Part shown: one piece after another, positions 45,501 to 53,046 of the stretch
Numbering within the stretch: position 1 is the stretch's first letter
Layout of the letters: each line of letters opens with the position of its first letter
DNA from: CAJQPP01 sp963793465
GTDB lineage: Bacteria; Planctomycetota; Planctomycetia; Pirellulales; Pirellulaceae
Direction: 5' to 3'
Assembly (NCBI GenBank): GCA_963793465.1
Contig: CAWCAJ010000012.1
Coordinates: 62,001 to 126,000, forward strand
Length of the DNA: 64,000 nt
Translations under genes and position numbers: made by a program
The notes under the pieces: model-generated
Told to the model about the DNA's origin: nothing
Seen by the model: the letters and a program-made list of their open reading frames with translations, nothing else
Database searches by the model: none

Positions 45501-46151
45501 CATGTGGAATGGAGTGACAGTCGCATCCAATCCAATGACTTCCTGCAGGCGATTGAACAACTGCGGTCGGCATTGGAACAATTCCGCTCAATGAGGGATG
45601 CTGCCGATATCAGCGATCAGGAAAAGGTCGCGATCAACACGCGAATTCGGGAGGTCCTGCCAAAACTGGGTCTCTGCTATCGAGCGCGCAGTGACTGGGA
45701 ACAGGGCATCGCCGTTTACACCGAGGCCATTCGGGAAAGTAACAATACGGACCCGGAAGCCTATGCCGGACGCGGTAAATGCCTGAAGAGCGTCAAACAG
45801 TACGCTGAATCCGAACAGGATCTCAAAAAAGCATTGCAGCTGAACCCCAAGTACAACAACGCCCGATTATACCTGGCTCAACTTTATATCCTGTGGGGAC
45901 AGGAACGAGCCCGTAATCGTTTCAATGCCGCCCCCCGTGCGAAATCGGAGATGAAGGAACTGGCGGTGCGGAATCTCAGGTCGGCCGTTCTGGAATTGGA
46001 AAATCTGATCAAGGCAGACTCTCAACCCCGATATTACGATCTGATGGTCGAGGCCTGGAAGTGGTTGAATGTACTGGACAATAGCCCTGACAATGCAGAA
46101 ACAGCCAACGAATGGGAACGTAGACGCCGCGAATTCAATTCCAATCGCTGA
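42540..46151 (+). CDS. Membrane pseudokinase-PEGA-TPR fusion protein
   Basis: 1203 residues. Residues ~18-290 have a Hanks kinase fold with the ATP-anchoring K49 ('AIAIK') and E68. The catalytic loop reads 'LYGSIRPSK', so HRD Asp is replaced by Ser140, and DFG reads 'GGF', losing the Mg-binding Asp: a pseudokinase. A ~110-residue basic/Ser-rich linker, a membrane helix (~410-430), PEGA-like beta domains (~450-690, 'IDPPSATLLLDGDPLP' and 'EGYTRFEGASL') and about ten TPR units to the C-terminus follow. The TPR part is extracytoplasmic. It likely acts as a scaffold, perhaps with the FHA proteins of the neighbouring Tad operon. The ATG at 42540 is the first with matching kinase-like sequence. Confidence 0.88.
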   Translation: MKKQAAGKVNKTNPMNVQYEKFELIGTGRHSLVYEGHDHGPLDRAIAIKDLADPFKTDSRRVQDFIGEARFLANLDYEHLLKVYDVDPASNLVITELLEGSLDRLIESRGPMTSDRVRSVVQQVLKALNYLHKNSVLYGSIRPSKLLYSDRGKVKLGGFEPIQHDIVPKPEVEKYVAPETLDTEFGEIGPPLDFYCLGFAALELLLGNKFDQIFPVISGDKSMSNVGWLRWHGSKEELPPVKKLVPRVADDLAVALDAMLRKNVSERPQTAVQAISMLQDVDPIPVIEGVEQSIAMGKGRRSAARTSPRSHQNSDAETDPNRQAEMSGQFLKVPADPPKIAKAKTSKLRHDRSRHTTADEAAIPLGKPQAGESPKSAVAKAARVKRPRDAEKLEAGQYTKRKRKSFVGRALKWMTATVLLAGLGYGLWWTYEHDPMNWFAATTLPVPEVRDVAVQFEFEPDGIGSVQVMRDGEPVTVDGAGNWLLPAGDHQLMFLAGEYESARKIRVDRESDSFLVTLNRKAPAPKEPVETAPGDFEIRFTIDPPSATLLLDGDPLPVENGFAHARLSAERQGQQAVLRVEQNGYQPLDESIDLVPSSQSGMRHVALNPLLAVEPEDAIVMLDGQPLQRTQSGRYVLPRQDIRYDLVVTREGYTRFEGASLTFDQLKARGFTIELRPDLDHIFQIGKQALENREFDDAINNFSIVLTEDHAKYLTAYLLRGKALLNRAHDDQDAHEAEEDLTAFLSEAESTATDTEKAEAHWLRGRIHRSEGELNSAADDYRSSLRWQPDRQVQQQLVSLLLERADQYLQTSELDSAIGDLEEVRELAPETSQIDSRLAAICFQRGQQRLQALNLGAARIDFDRAIDLVKDQAAYYVARGECRGRNSEILEGIQDYTTGIELSDAPSSNWYVARGLLYRQDKQREKALQDFEKAIQVDTENSTALIERAHLHREDFKDFNKAIADFRSALESGYENAQQVQLAIGDTHVEWSDSRIQSNDFLQAIEQLRSALEQFRSMRDAADISDQEKVAINTRIREVLPKLGLCYRARSDWEQGIAVYTEAIRESNNTDPEAYAGRGKCLKSVKQYAESEQDLKKALQLNPKYNNARLYLAQLYILWGQERARNRFNAAPRAKSEMKELAVRNLRSAVLELENLIKADSQPRYYDLMVEAWKWLNVLDNSPDNAETANEWERRRREFNSNR

Positions 46152-46168
46152 GGTATCGTCAAATAGTC

Positions 46169-47398
46169 ATGATCGGTAACCCTGACCTGAGGATCTGCGA
46201 CGCTGCGGGACGAACGATCCGTTGGTTCGGGATTGCGTTATGTTTCCTGGCCAGTTACTCGGTGGCGAACGGACAGGGCCAAACGTCGCCACCGTCACCA
46301 GTCGAGCCAGCGGCAGCGGAACTGCAACAAAGGCTCATGGAACTGCAGGCGGTTGCCGAACCATTTCACTCCAGCCCCCGTGAAACGCAGTCAGAATTTC
46401 GAGCGCAACAAAGGCAGCGATTGGAAATCGCACGTCAATTGTGCGACACAACTGCGGAACCCGCTCTCAAACGTCTTGCAAGGCAAAATCAACTGGAAAG
46501 CCTGCGGCTGTTGATTAAGCATGGGGAGCCCCGGGCTCTGGAACAGCTTTGGGATTTATCGCGGCAGTTGGCGACCGGTGATGACGCAGAAATCCGCTCG
46601 GTAGCCGAAGACTACCTGCGAAGGATTATGTTGCAAAACCTGTTGGCTGGTGACACGTCGCCCGGGGAAGCCTTGTTCAACGAAGTGATGCGGTTGCTGG
46701 AAACGACCTCCCAAAACACCGATCTGCAGTTCTCGATTCAGGCGGCTCGAGGACTGGAACTCGCAGAACGGGGTTTACTGGCCAAACAAATCTATCTGGG
46801 AATTCAGCGAGTATTGCAACAACACGAGCTTGCGGACTCCGATAACCTGGCCGATCAGGTGCAGCAAGCACTGAGTCGGTTGAGTCTGGTTGGGTCCCGC
46901 CTGGAGATCGCCGGTGCCTTATTTGGAAGTGGCCAGCAACTGCAGCAACCCCGGGCCGGAAGCGTTATCCTGTTGGACTTCTGGGCATCATGGTGCGCAC
47001 CCTGCCGTCGGGAGATGCCTGCAATCAGAGCTTTACTGGACCGATATCAGGATCGTGGATTCACGGTGCTGGGCGTTTGCCTGGACGAGGATCGCGATGC
47101 AGCAAGACGGTTTTTGGACGGGTCGCAGGATATCAATTGGCCTACCCTCTACGAAACCGAACCAGCCAAACATGGTTTTCAACATCCACTGGCGGTGGCC
47201 CTGGGTGTCACTCAATTGCCCACGGCAGTGTTGCTGGACGCAGAGGGACACATCCTGTCGGTGACCGCGCGAGGCGAAAACCTGTCTCGCTGGCTGGCAA
47301 AATTGTACGATGAACCACGCATCCGACGGTCACCCTTGCGGCCGGAGGGACTGTGGATGACACGTGGCCAGAATCCAGTGCCGCAGATCGGGAAGTGA
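46169..47398 (+). CDS. Secreted TlpA/ResA-like thioredoxin protein
   Basis: 409 residues with a signal peptide ('GIALCFLASYSVANGQ'). A ~230-residue helical region of unknown type precedes a C-terminal thioredoxin domain with 'LLDFWASWCAPCRREMPAIR' (WCxPC-type CAPC active site) and a cis-Pro in 'LPTAVLLD'. It would reduce disulfides outside the cytoplasm. It lies 17 bp after the pseudokinase gene on the same strand, so it may be co-transcribed with it. Confidence 0.88.
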   Translation: MIGNPDLRICDAAGRTIRWFGIALCFLASYSVANGQGQTSPPSPVEPAAAELQQRLMELQAVAEPFHSSPRETQSEFRAQQRQRLEIARQLCDTTAEPALKRLARQNQLESLRLLIKHGEPRALEQLWDLSRQLATGDDAEIRSVAEDYLRRIMLQNLLAGDTSPGEALFNEVMRLLETTSQNTDLQFSIQAARGLELAERGLLAKQIYLGIQRVLQQHELADSDNLADQVQQALSRLSLVGSRLEIAGALFGSGQQLQQPRAGSVILLDFWASWCAPCRREMPAIRALLDRYQDRGFTVLGVCLDEDRDAARRFLDGSQDINWPTLYETEPAKHGFQHPLAVALGVTQLPTAVLLDAEGHILSVTARGENLSRWLAKLYDEPRIRRSPLRPEGLWMTRGQNPVPQIGK

Positions 47399-47431
47399 CG
47401 TACGTTGCAACTTTGCGCGAATCGCACTCAG

Positions 47432-47527
47432 GGTCTGGCAAGGCTGATCTGACGGGTGCCACTGACGGCTTGCGCAGCAGTGGCGTTGCGATTCCAGCCC
47501 GTTCTTTCAATTCAGATCTGACAGGCC
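47432..47527 (+). repeat. Interspersed ~95-bp repeat, copy A
   Basis: Best copy of the family. It is bounded by near-direct repeats 'CTGATCTGACGGG' at the left and 'CAGATCTGACAGG' at the right. It lies between the converging stops of the TlpA-like gene and the PEGA/TPR gene, so it cannot be a shared promoter. Confidence 0.85.
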
Positions 47528-47546
47528 CTTAATTGCCGACGGGCCC

Positions 47547-49730
47547 CTAATCGCCGGGCTCGTCATCGCCGGGCTTGATTAAGCCAATCAATTCCAACGC
47601 TTCGGCATGTTTGGGGTGATCTCGCAATACCCGCAGCAGGTCGAATCGAGCCTGCTGGTAGTTACCGATCTGCATGAAAGCTTTGGCCCGCCCGACCTGG
47701 ATTTCCCGGGAATCGGGTTCGCAAGCCAGGGCTCGGGTGAAATCATCAATTGCCAATTCGTACGCCCCCTCACGGAATCGATTGGTGGCCCGATTGAACC
47801 AGGCTTCGGCGTATTCGGGCATTAACTCGATGGCCTTGGAAAAGTCCCCGTTCGCTTCTTCGACGGCACCGGACGCCGTTAATGCCACACCCCGATTGTT
47901 GAATGCCACGGCATGATTGGGATCCAAACGCAGGACGGCGGAAGCATCTTCGATGGCCTGCTCAACGCGACCGGTGTCGGTAAGCAGGACGCAACGATTC
48001 AAACGGGCAGGGATCAAATCGGGTTCGGCGTCCAGAACCGCCGTGTATTCCTGAAGGGCTGCCTGCCAGTCCTGCATGTTTTCCAAAGCCACGCCACAGT
48101 AAAACCTGGCCAAGGTGTCATCTCCCCCATTCAAATCCAGGCAACGGCGAAAGTCCTGCCACGCTTTTTGGGACTGACCCGATTCCAGAAATGCCATGCC
48201 CCGATAGAACCAGGCATCTCGCGAATCCGGCTGTAAGCTTACGGCTCGCGAGAGATCTTCCAGACAGGGTTCCAGCTGACGCAGGTTCAGCAGGCAGTAA
48301 CCCCTCTGACGAAGCATGTCAGCCCGGTCAGGCTGGTTCGCCAGAACGGTACCCAAAGGTTGCAGAGCGGCTGCAAACTCCCTGGCTCCTACCAATGAAG
48401 ACGCCCATTCCTGGTGCGCTTGCAGGTTGCCGGGCTGCTCGTGGAGTGCCGTTTGACAGTCGGTGGCTGCTGCGGCATACCGGCCGGCCTGGTTATGCAA
48501 ACTCGCTCTCAATATCAGGGCCGGCACCACCTGGGGGTCTTCCGACAAAAGTGTGTTCAAAGGTACCATCGCGGCTGCTCCGTTGGACTGCCGCACAAGC
48601 TCGACAGCGGCATCCAAACGCATTGCTTGCATTCGCGGTGTCAAGGTCTCATGCAACCGAGGGTCCAGCAGGATGGACTGCTCAAAATCGGCCAAAGCAG
48701 CCAGACGTTCACCAGCTCCCCAAAGTGCAATGCCCCGTTGGTAAAACAGCGTCGCATTGGCATCGCCCGATGCGATCAGCTCCGAAAACCGGTCGATCGC
48801 CGCGGCGAACTCTCCCAACCCCAGCGAGCGATTGGCCATCGCCAACAGGACGGGTCGCTTTAGCGACTGGTAGTCGTCCAGGTTGACCCCGGGCAACGAC
48901 TGCAACCGTTCGAGTTGCTGCCATGCCAGGTCGGGCCGATCGAGTTTCAGCAACACCTGAACCTTAAGTGCCAAGGCGGAATGACGGGTGGCGTCCTTCG
49001 GCTGGGACAGATCCACCACTGCCAGACTGGATAACGCATCGATGATGCGATCGGCGGCCCAATCATGTTGCGCCCGGACCAGCCACCATTCGGCGTCCGG
49101 TTGCAGGGAAATGATCAGCTTCATCACGTTGGTATCGGAAATCGTTGTGTTTTGCCGAAACGTACGCCAGCCTTCACGCGAGATCACGATTTCGGCTTGC
49201 TGCATGTCGGCCAGTTGAATCTCGGCCTGTCCCGACTGCAGAGTGTAAGCTCGATCGTCGACTCGGACCTCCGCGTCGGTGGGGACGACCTGAATGACGA
49301 TGCGGCAGATTCTCGGCTCCGGTGGAGCGGGTTCTGAAAGGGGCGGAATTGCTTCCTCTCCGGTTGCGGAGCCGGAGGCATTTGCCTGGACTTCACCGTC
49401 GCTTTCCCTGGAATCCGCACTGGGTGCCAAGGCAGCAGGGGCCGTATCTTTGGAATCGGCAGTGGATTCGCCTTGCGACAGCAAAGGGCTAACTGAAAGA
49501 AGCGGGTCATCGACAGCAGATGGGGGCCTGCTGGTCGGCGATGGAAACTCAACCGCGGGAGGAGTCCCGGCGGCTGAATCCTGTTTTTTGCGGCAACCCG
49601 CAAACGTGATGCAAGCCACACACGAAGCAACGACCGCCAGCATCAGCCAAAGGAAAAACCTGCGGTGGATGACCCGCTTTCCCGATGCAAAAAATCCGAT
49701 CAATGTTCTACCGTTCTTGTCAGAAACCAT
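47547..49730 (-). CDS. Membrane or lipo-protein with PEGA and TPR repeats
   Basis: 727 residues. A basic N-terminus and hydrophobic stretch end in 'ITFAGCRKKQ', a possible lipobox (Cys ~46) or a plain anchor. A Pro/Ser/Ala-rich linker leads to one PEGA domain ('RIVIQVVPTDAEVRVDDRAY') and then about fourteen TPR-type repeats ('NNRGVALTASGAVEEANGDF', 'WFNRATNRFREGAYELAIDD'). Layout and domain order match the exported half of the pseudokinase protein at 42540, without the kinase part. A scaffold in the envelope is the likely role. It is divergent from the peroxiredoxin-like gene (170 bp). Confidence 0.82.
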   Translation of the reverse strand: MVSDKNGRTLIGFFASGKRVIHRRFFLWLMLAVVASCVACITFAGCRKKQDSAAGTPPAVEFPSPTSRPPSAVDDPLLSVSPLLSQGESTADSKDTAPAALAPSADSRESDGEVQANASGSATGEEAIPPLSEPAPPEPRICRIVIQVVPTDAEVRVDDRAYTLQSGQAEIQLADMQQAEIVISREGWRTFRQNTTISDTNVMKLIISLQPDAEWWLVRAQHDWAADRIIDALSSLAVVDLSQPKDATRHSALALKVQVLLKLDRPDLAWQQLERLQSLPGVNLDDYQSLKRPVLLAMANRSLGLGEFAAAIDRFSELIASGDANATLFYQRGIALWGAGERLAALADFEQSILLDPRLHETLTPRMQAMRLDAAVELVRQSNGAAAMVPLNTLLSEDPQVVPALILRASLHNQAGRYAAAATDCQTALHEQPGNLQAHQEWASSLVGAREFAAALQPLGTVLANQPDRADMLRQRGYCLLNLRQLEPCLEDLSRAVSLQPDSRDAWFYRGMAFLESGQSQKAWQDFRRCLDLNGGDDTLARFYCGVALENMQDWQAALQEYTAVLDAEPDLIPARLNRCVLLTDTGRVEQAIEDASAVLRLDPNHAVAFNNRGVALTASGAVEEANGDFSKAIELMPEYAEAWFNRATNRFREGAYELAIDDFTRALACEPDSREIQVGRAKAFMQIGNYQQARFDLLRVLRDHPKHAEALELIGLIKPGDDEPGD

Positions 49731-49900
49731 TGAGTTTTGAGGGTTTTTAGTCTACAATTGGGTAGCGCCGCTGCCGTGCCTGGACGCCCGCAAAAGGGAC
49801 TGCGCAAGTCCTCACCATTTTAAGGTGTGGAATGTTGTGTTGATAGTGAGCCGGCGCATTCGATTTTTACCGAATTCTCACTTAGTTCAGGAGTTTCTCC

Positions 49901-51370
49901 ATGAAGAAACAATGCGCGCGGCGAATGGCTTCAACGATTTTGGCACTGGCAATTGGGGGCGTCCTGTCCCTGGGTCAAGGCGTTCCCTGTGAAGGCCAAT
50001 CGAGGTATGTAATCGGCACTCCCTCCCACCAGGTGGTGGGTAATGGCGGACCTCAGTATTACAGTACCGGGCATGGTTACTGGCAGGGTTCCGGCGTGCC
50101 CTCTTATTCGAATCAGGGGAATGGGTGTTGCCCGCAGCCGGCTTGCTGTTGCTCACCCCCAGGCCCGCGTTTCTTTCAGCGTTCGCGGTGTACTTCCACC
50201 CCCTATCAGACACCTCAGGTTTACTATCCGAACACCTGTCCATCCAACGGTTGTTGTTCGGGCACCTACTATTCCCAGGTTCCGGGAACTGTCATCACAG
50301 AGCCCAGCCCTGTGGTTGTGGTGGAACGCCCGAAACAGGCTGTGACGGAAAACCAGACCGTTGAAGGGGATGGAGCAGATACGACAACACCTGAACCGGA
50401 AGTGAAACCCTGGGATCAATGGGCTAACCTGCCGCCTTTGCAAGGTGATTTTCCGTCCATGATTTATCAAGCGGCCGGAGATATCGACTGGTTGTTGGTT
50501 GCCCACGGTGACAAGTTTTCGGCGGACGTTCGCGCAATGCTACAAGAAGCCAAGATTTATCTGGATACCAGCTGCCAGAAATGCGACGAAGACCCTGAGT
50601 TGTTTGCGGGCACAGCAGGCAGCGATGCCGTTCGCGACGTCACGACTCAATTGAACCGTTTCCAGGACCTGCTGGGCCAGGCGATGCAACAACCCGAAAT
50701 GCAACAGATGCAGGACCTCGTAGCGCCGGCCAGAGCCGACATATCCAAGCGTGGCGCCGTGTTCGGGCAACTGGATGCGACTGGCCGTGAAAAGATGTTT
50801 GGAATGTTTGCCTTGGAAACGCTGCAGAAACGGGGTGAGCAACTGATCGGTCATGCCAAGGCCATTGAACAGGGAACGTTCCAGCCCGTCGGCTTGAATA
50901 CACTTGCGTCCCAGCTAAAAGTGGGTGACATGGCACCGGGATTTTCCCTGCAGGCCGTAGATGGCGAGACGATTTCGCTGGAAGATTACAAGGGGAAACA
51001 GGTTGTGCTGGTTTTCAATCGAGGACACTGGTGCCCTTTCTGCATGAACCAGGTGAGTCAACTGATCGATGCGGCCCCCGCGATGGCCCAGAACAATGCA
51101 GAAGTGGTGGTGATTTTCCGCGAGTTGCGTCCCGGCACCGAAGCAGCGGATGGCATCGCCGGCTTGCGTGACTACAAACTGCAAACCAACCCCCCGTTTC
51201 CCATCGCGGTGGATTTTGGGTCGGTTTCGACGGCCGCCTACAGTCAAGATGGCCATTACACTACCTATGTGATCGATGAAACAGGCAGAATCAAGAACAT
51301 CATGCGGGGCGTGACCTATATTCGGCCTTCGGCAGAGGCCATGGTTAACGCCGTTGCCAGCGGTCAATAG
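49901..51370 (+). CDS. Secreted Cys-rich protein with C-terminal peroxiredoxin-like domain
   Basis: 489 residues with a signal peptide. Residues ~35-130 are a Cys/Pro/Gly/Tyr-rich region ('NGCCPQPACCCSPPGPRFF') that could be cross-linked. A helical middle (~175-340) is followed by an AhpC/TSA-like domain: 'LKVGDMAPGFSLQAVDG', then 'VLVFNRGHWCPFCMNQVSQL' with a CPFC redox pair and 'TYVIDETGRI'. The family reduces peroxides or thiols. 'CAGGAG' precedes the ATG and a strong terminator follows at 51418. Confidence 0.85.
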   Translation: MKKQCARRMASTILALAIGGVLSLGQGVPCEGQSRYVIGTPSHQVVGNGGPQYYSTGHGYWQGSGVPSYSNQGNGCCPQPACCCSPPGPRFFQRSRCTSTPYQTPQVYYPNTCPSNGCCSGTYYSQVPGTVITEPSPVVVVERPKQAVTENQTVEGDGADTTTPEPEVKPWDQWANLPPLQGDFPSMIYQAAGDIDWLLVAHGDKFSADVRAMLQEAKIYLDTSCQKCDEDPELFAGTAGSDAVRDVTTQLNRFQDLLGQAMQQPEMQQMQDLVAPARADISKRGAVFGQLDATGREKMFGMFALETLQKRGEQLIGHAKAIEQGTFQPVGLNTLASQLKVGDMAPGFSLQAVDGETISLEDYKGKQVVLVFNRGHWCPFCMNQVSQLIDAAPAMAQNNAEVVVIFRELRPGTEAADGIAGLRDYKLQTNPPFPIAVDFGSVSTAAYSQDGHYTTYVIDETGRIKNIMRGVTYIRPSAEAMVNAVASGQ

Positions 51371-51837
51371 TCGACCTGCACGATCCGATTCTGTGTCATA
51401 TGAAAAAAACTAAACGGGCCTGGCGGAGCATGACTTCGCCAGGCTTTTTTTGGCCGTTGGTCAATTCAAGACGAGAATACGCCGGAACAACCCTGACAGC
51501 ACGAGTCGACCCGATCAGGTCGGGAGCGGTTGCATCTGGTACCATCGAGCGGGCAGTCGGCTCGCAGTCACGCGGGACCCATTTCTTGCTTATAATCACT
51601 GATGATTTTGGGACGCGATGGCATACCTGCGAACGTTGCCACACGACGCCGACAAGGACCTTCAATGCGGGTTTAGTCGGGTAGCCAACCTCTAATTGCG
51701 CACGCTTTCATGTCGAACTTTGGATACGGATCTGCTGAGGCTGTCCTGGAAGCGCAACGAACGTTTTCGGCAACCTTCACCTTTCCCAGATTGTTTGTCC
51801 GGTTTTATTGTCCAGGTAATTTCTTTTGGCTCCATCC
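51371..51837. other. Gap before the candidate selenoprotein gene
   Basis: A 467-bp gap. The terminator of the preceding gene occupies 51418-51451. A TATAAT hexamer lies near 51590 without a good -35. No gene, tRNA or repeat is seen in the rest; the promoter of the 51838 gene is expected here. Confidence 0.55.
51418..51451 (+). terminator. Rho-independent terminator of the peroxiredoxin-like gene
   Basis: An 8-bp stem GCCTGGCG (51418-51425) with CGCCAGGC (51437-51444), an 11-nt loop, and seven T at 51445-51451. It starts 48 bp after the stop. Confidence 0.9.
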
Positions 51838-53046
51838 ATGAATCCAATCGCTGACACTTCGAAGCCTACCGGCAGCTTTGGTAAATTCTATGCCCTGTCG
51901 ATGCTGTGCCTATGGCTGCTGGGCAGCGGAATTTTCCCGGACACAACTGCTGCCCGGCAACTCACCGAGGACGAGTTTGCTGGTCTGCATCAGGAACTCC
52001 AGTCGCAGCAGCAGGCATGGAAGACGATTCCCTGGCAGACGTCATTGGTCGACGGCCAACGGCTGGCAGCCAGTGAAGGCAAGCCGTTGTTTATTTGGGC
52101 TATGGACGGTCATCCTTTGGGGTGCACGTGAAACAATGGCGTGATCGACCGGGAGTCGACCTTCGCTGACCCGCAGATAATTGAAATGTTGCAAGGAGCA
52201 TTTATTCCCGTTGCCATCGACCAGTGGTATCAACGTGGCCAAGACGATCCGGAGGGTCAGTTCTACCAACGACTTGCCACTCAGGGACCACGCCGCGATA
52301 TGAACGAGACAACCCAGGGTTTCTATATTGCGACTGCGGCGGGCGAATTGCTGCATTACAACAATAACCGTGGACCTGAGCGAATCAAATCCTTGATGAA
52401 AGGGGTGATCGCCCGGTCGCGGTCCTGGTCGGCGGATCCCATTGGGGAATCGCCAGGGGTTGCCGCCGACACCGTGCAGCCAACGCCGGGTACCGTCGTT
52501 GTTCAGGTCAACTCGAAAGTGCTGGCAGGCTATCCAACGGGGTCTGCGTCAGCTTATCAGACCATCCTGCAAAACGCTGTCGGTCGTGATAATCTGTGGA
52601 TCTACCCGGCCGAGTTGGCCGCCCTGGAAGCTGGGCAATTCCCGCGCACGCTGGCCGAAAAAATAGCCAGGTTTCATGCCGTCGACAATACGCGTGGCGA
52701 ACCTCCGATGTGGAGGGAATCGGAGATACAGCAACTGCAGATCCGGCTCCGAGAAAACGGTGTGGTGCAGGGTCGTTTGAAGTTGGCGACGGCCGACCAG
52801 CACCGACAGTATCAGGCGGATTTGCGGGGAAGCCTGGAATTCTCGGATGGGCAGTTGCGTCGCTTTGACCTGGTCATCCATGGTTTTTTTCAGGGTGAAG
52901 GCCCTTACACGAAAGGGGCTCCCGCCGGCAAATTTCCTTTAGCAGTGGCTTTTCGGATCGGCGACTCCTCGGATCCAGCCGGACAGGTTTTACCCCAGGC
53001 GATCAAGGCCTTTGGCCGCGGATACCTGCGGATGGGAATCCGTTAA
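51838..53046 (+). CDS. Secreted thioredoxin-fold protein with in-frame TGA: candidate selenoprotein
   Basis: 402 codons in one frame interrupted only by TGA at 52129-52131 (residue 98). A signal peptide ('FYALSMLCLWLLGSGIFPDT') is followed by a thioredoxin-like start 'SEGKPLFIWAMDGHPLGCT'; the TGA comes directly after Cys96-Thr97, at the place of a redox Cys, and then 'NNGVIDRESTFADPQIIEML' continues the fold without loss. A Cys-x-Sec pair (C96-T97-U98) is thus possible. A bacterial-SECIS-like hairpin lies at 52139-52166. Downstream of ~residue 220 is an unassigned domain. The alternative is a pseudogene or sequencing error. If TGA is read as a stop, products of 97 residues and an internal-start fragment would result. 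ATG 51838; TTG 51826 is possible. It ends 3' to 3' against queG. Confidence 0.7.
52139..52166 (+). promoter_or_regulatory. Candidate bacterial SECIS hairpin after TGA
   Basis: The stem UCGAC (52145-52149) pairs with GUCGA (52155-52159) around the loop CGGGA. An outer GCG (52139-52141) can pair with CGC (52164-52166) across a small internal loop. The apical loop starts 18 nt after the UGA and has G within its first two positions, which fits the general rules for bacterial SECIS elements. It was found by eye, with no energy calculation. Confidence 0.5.
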
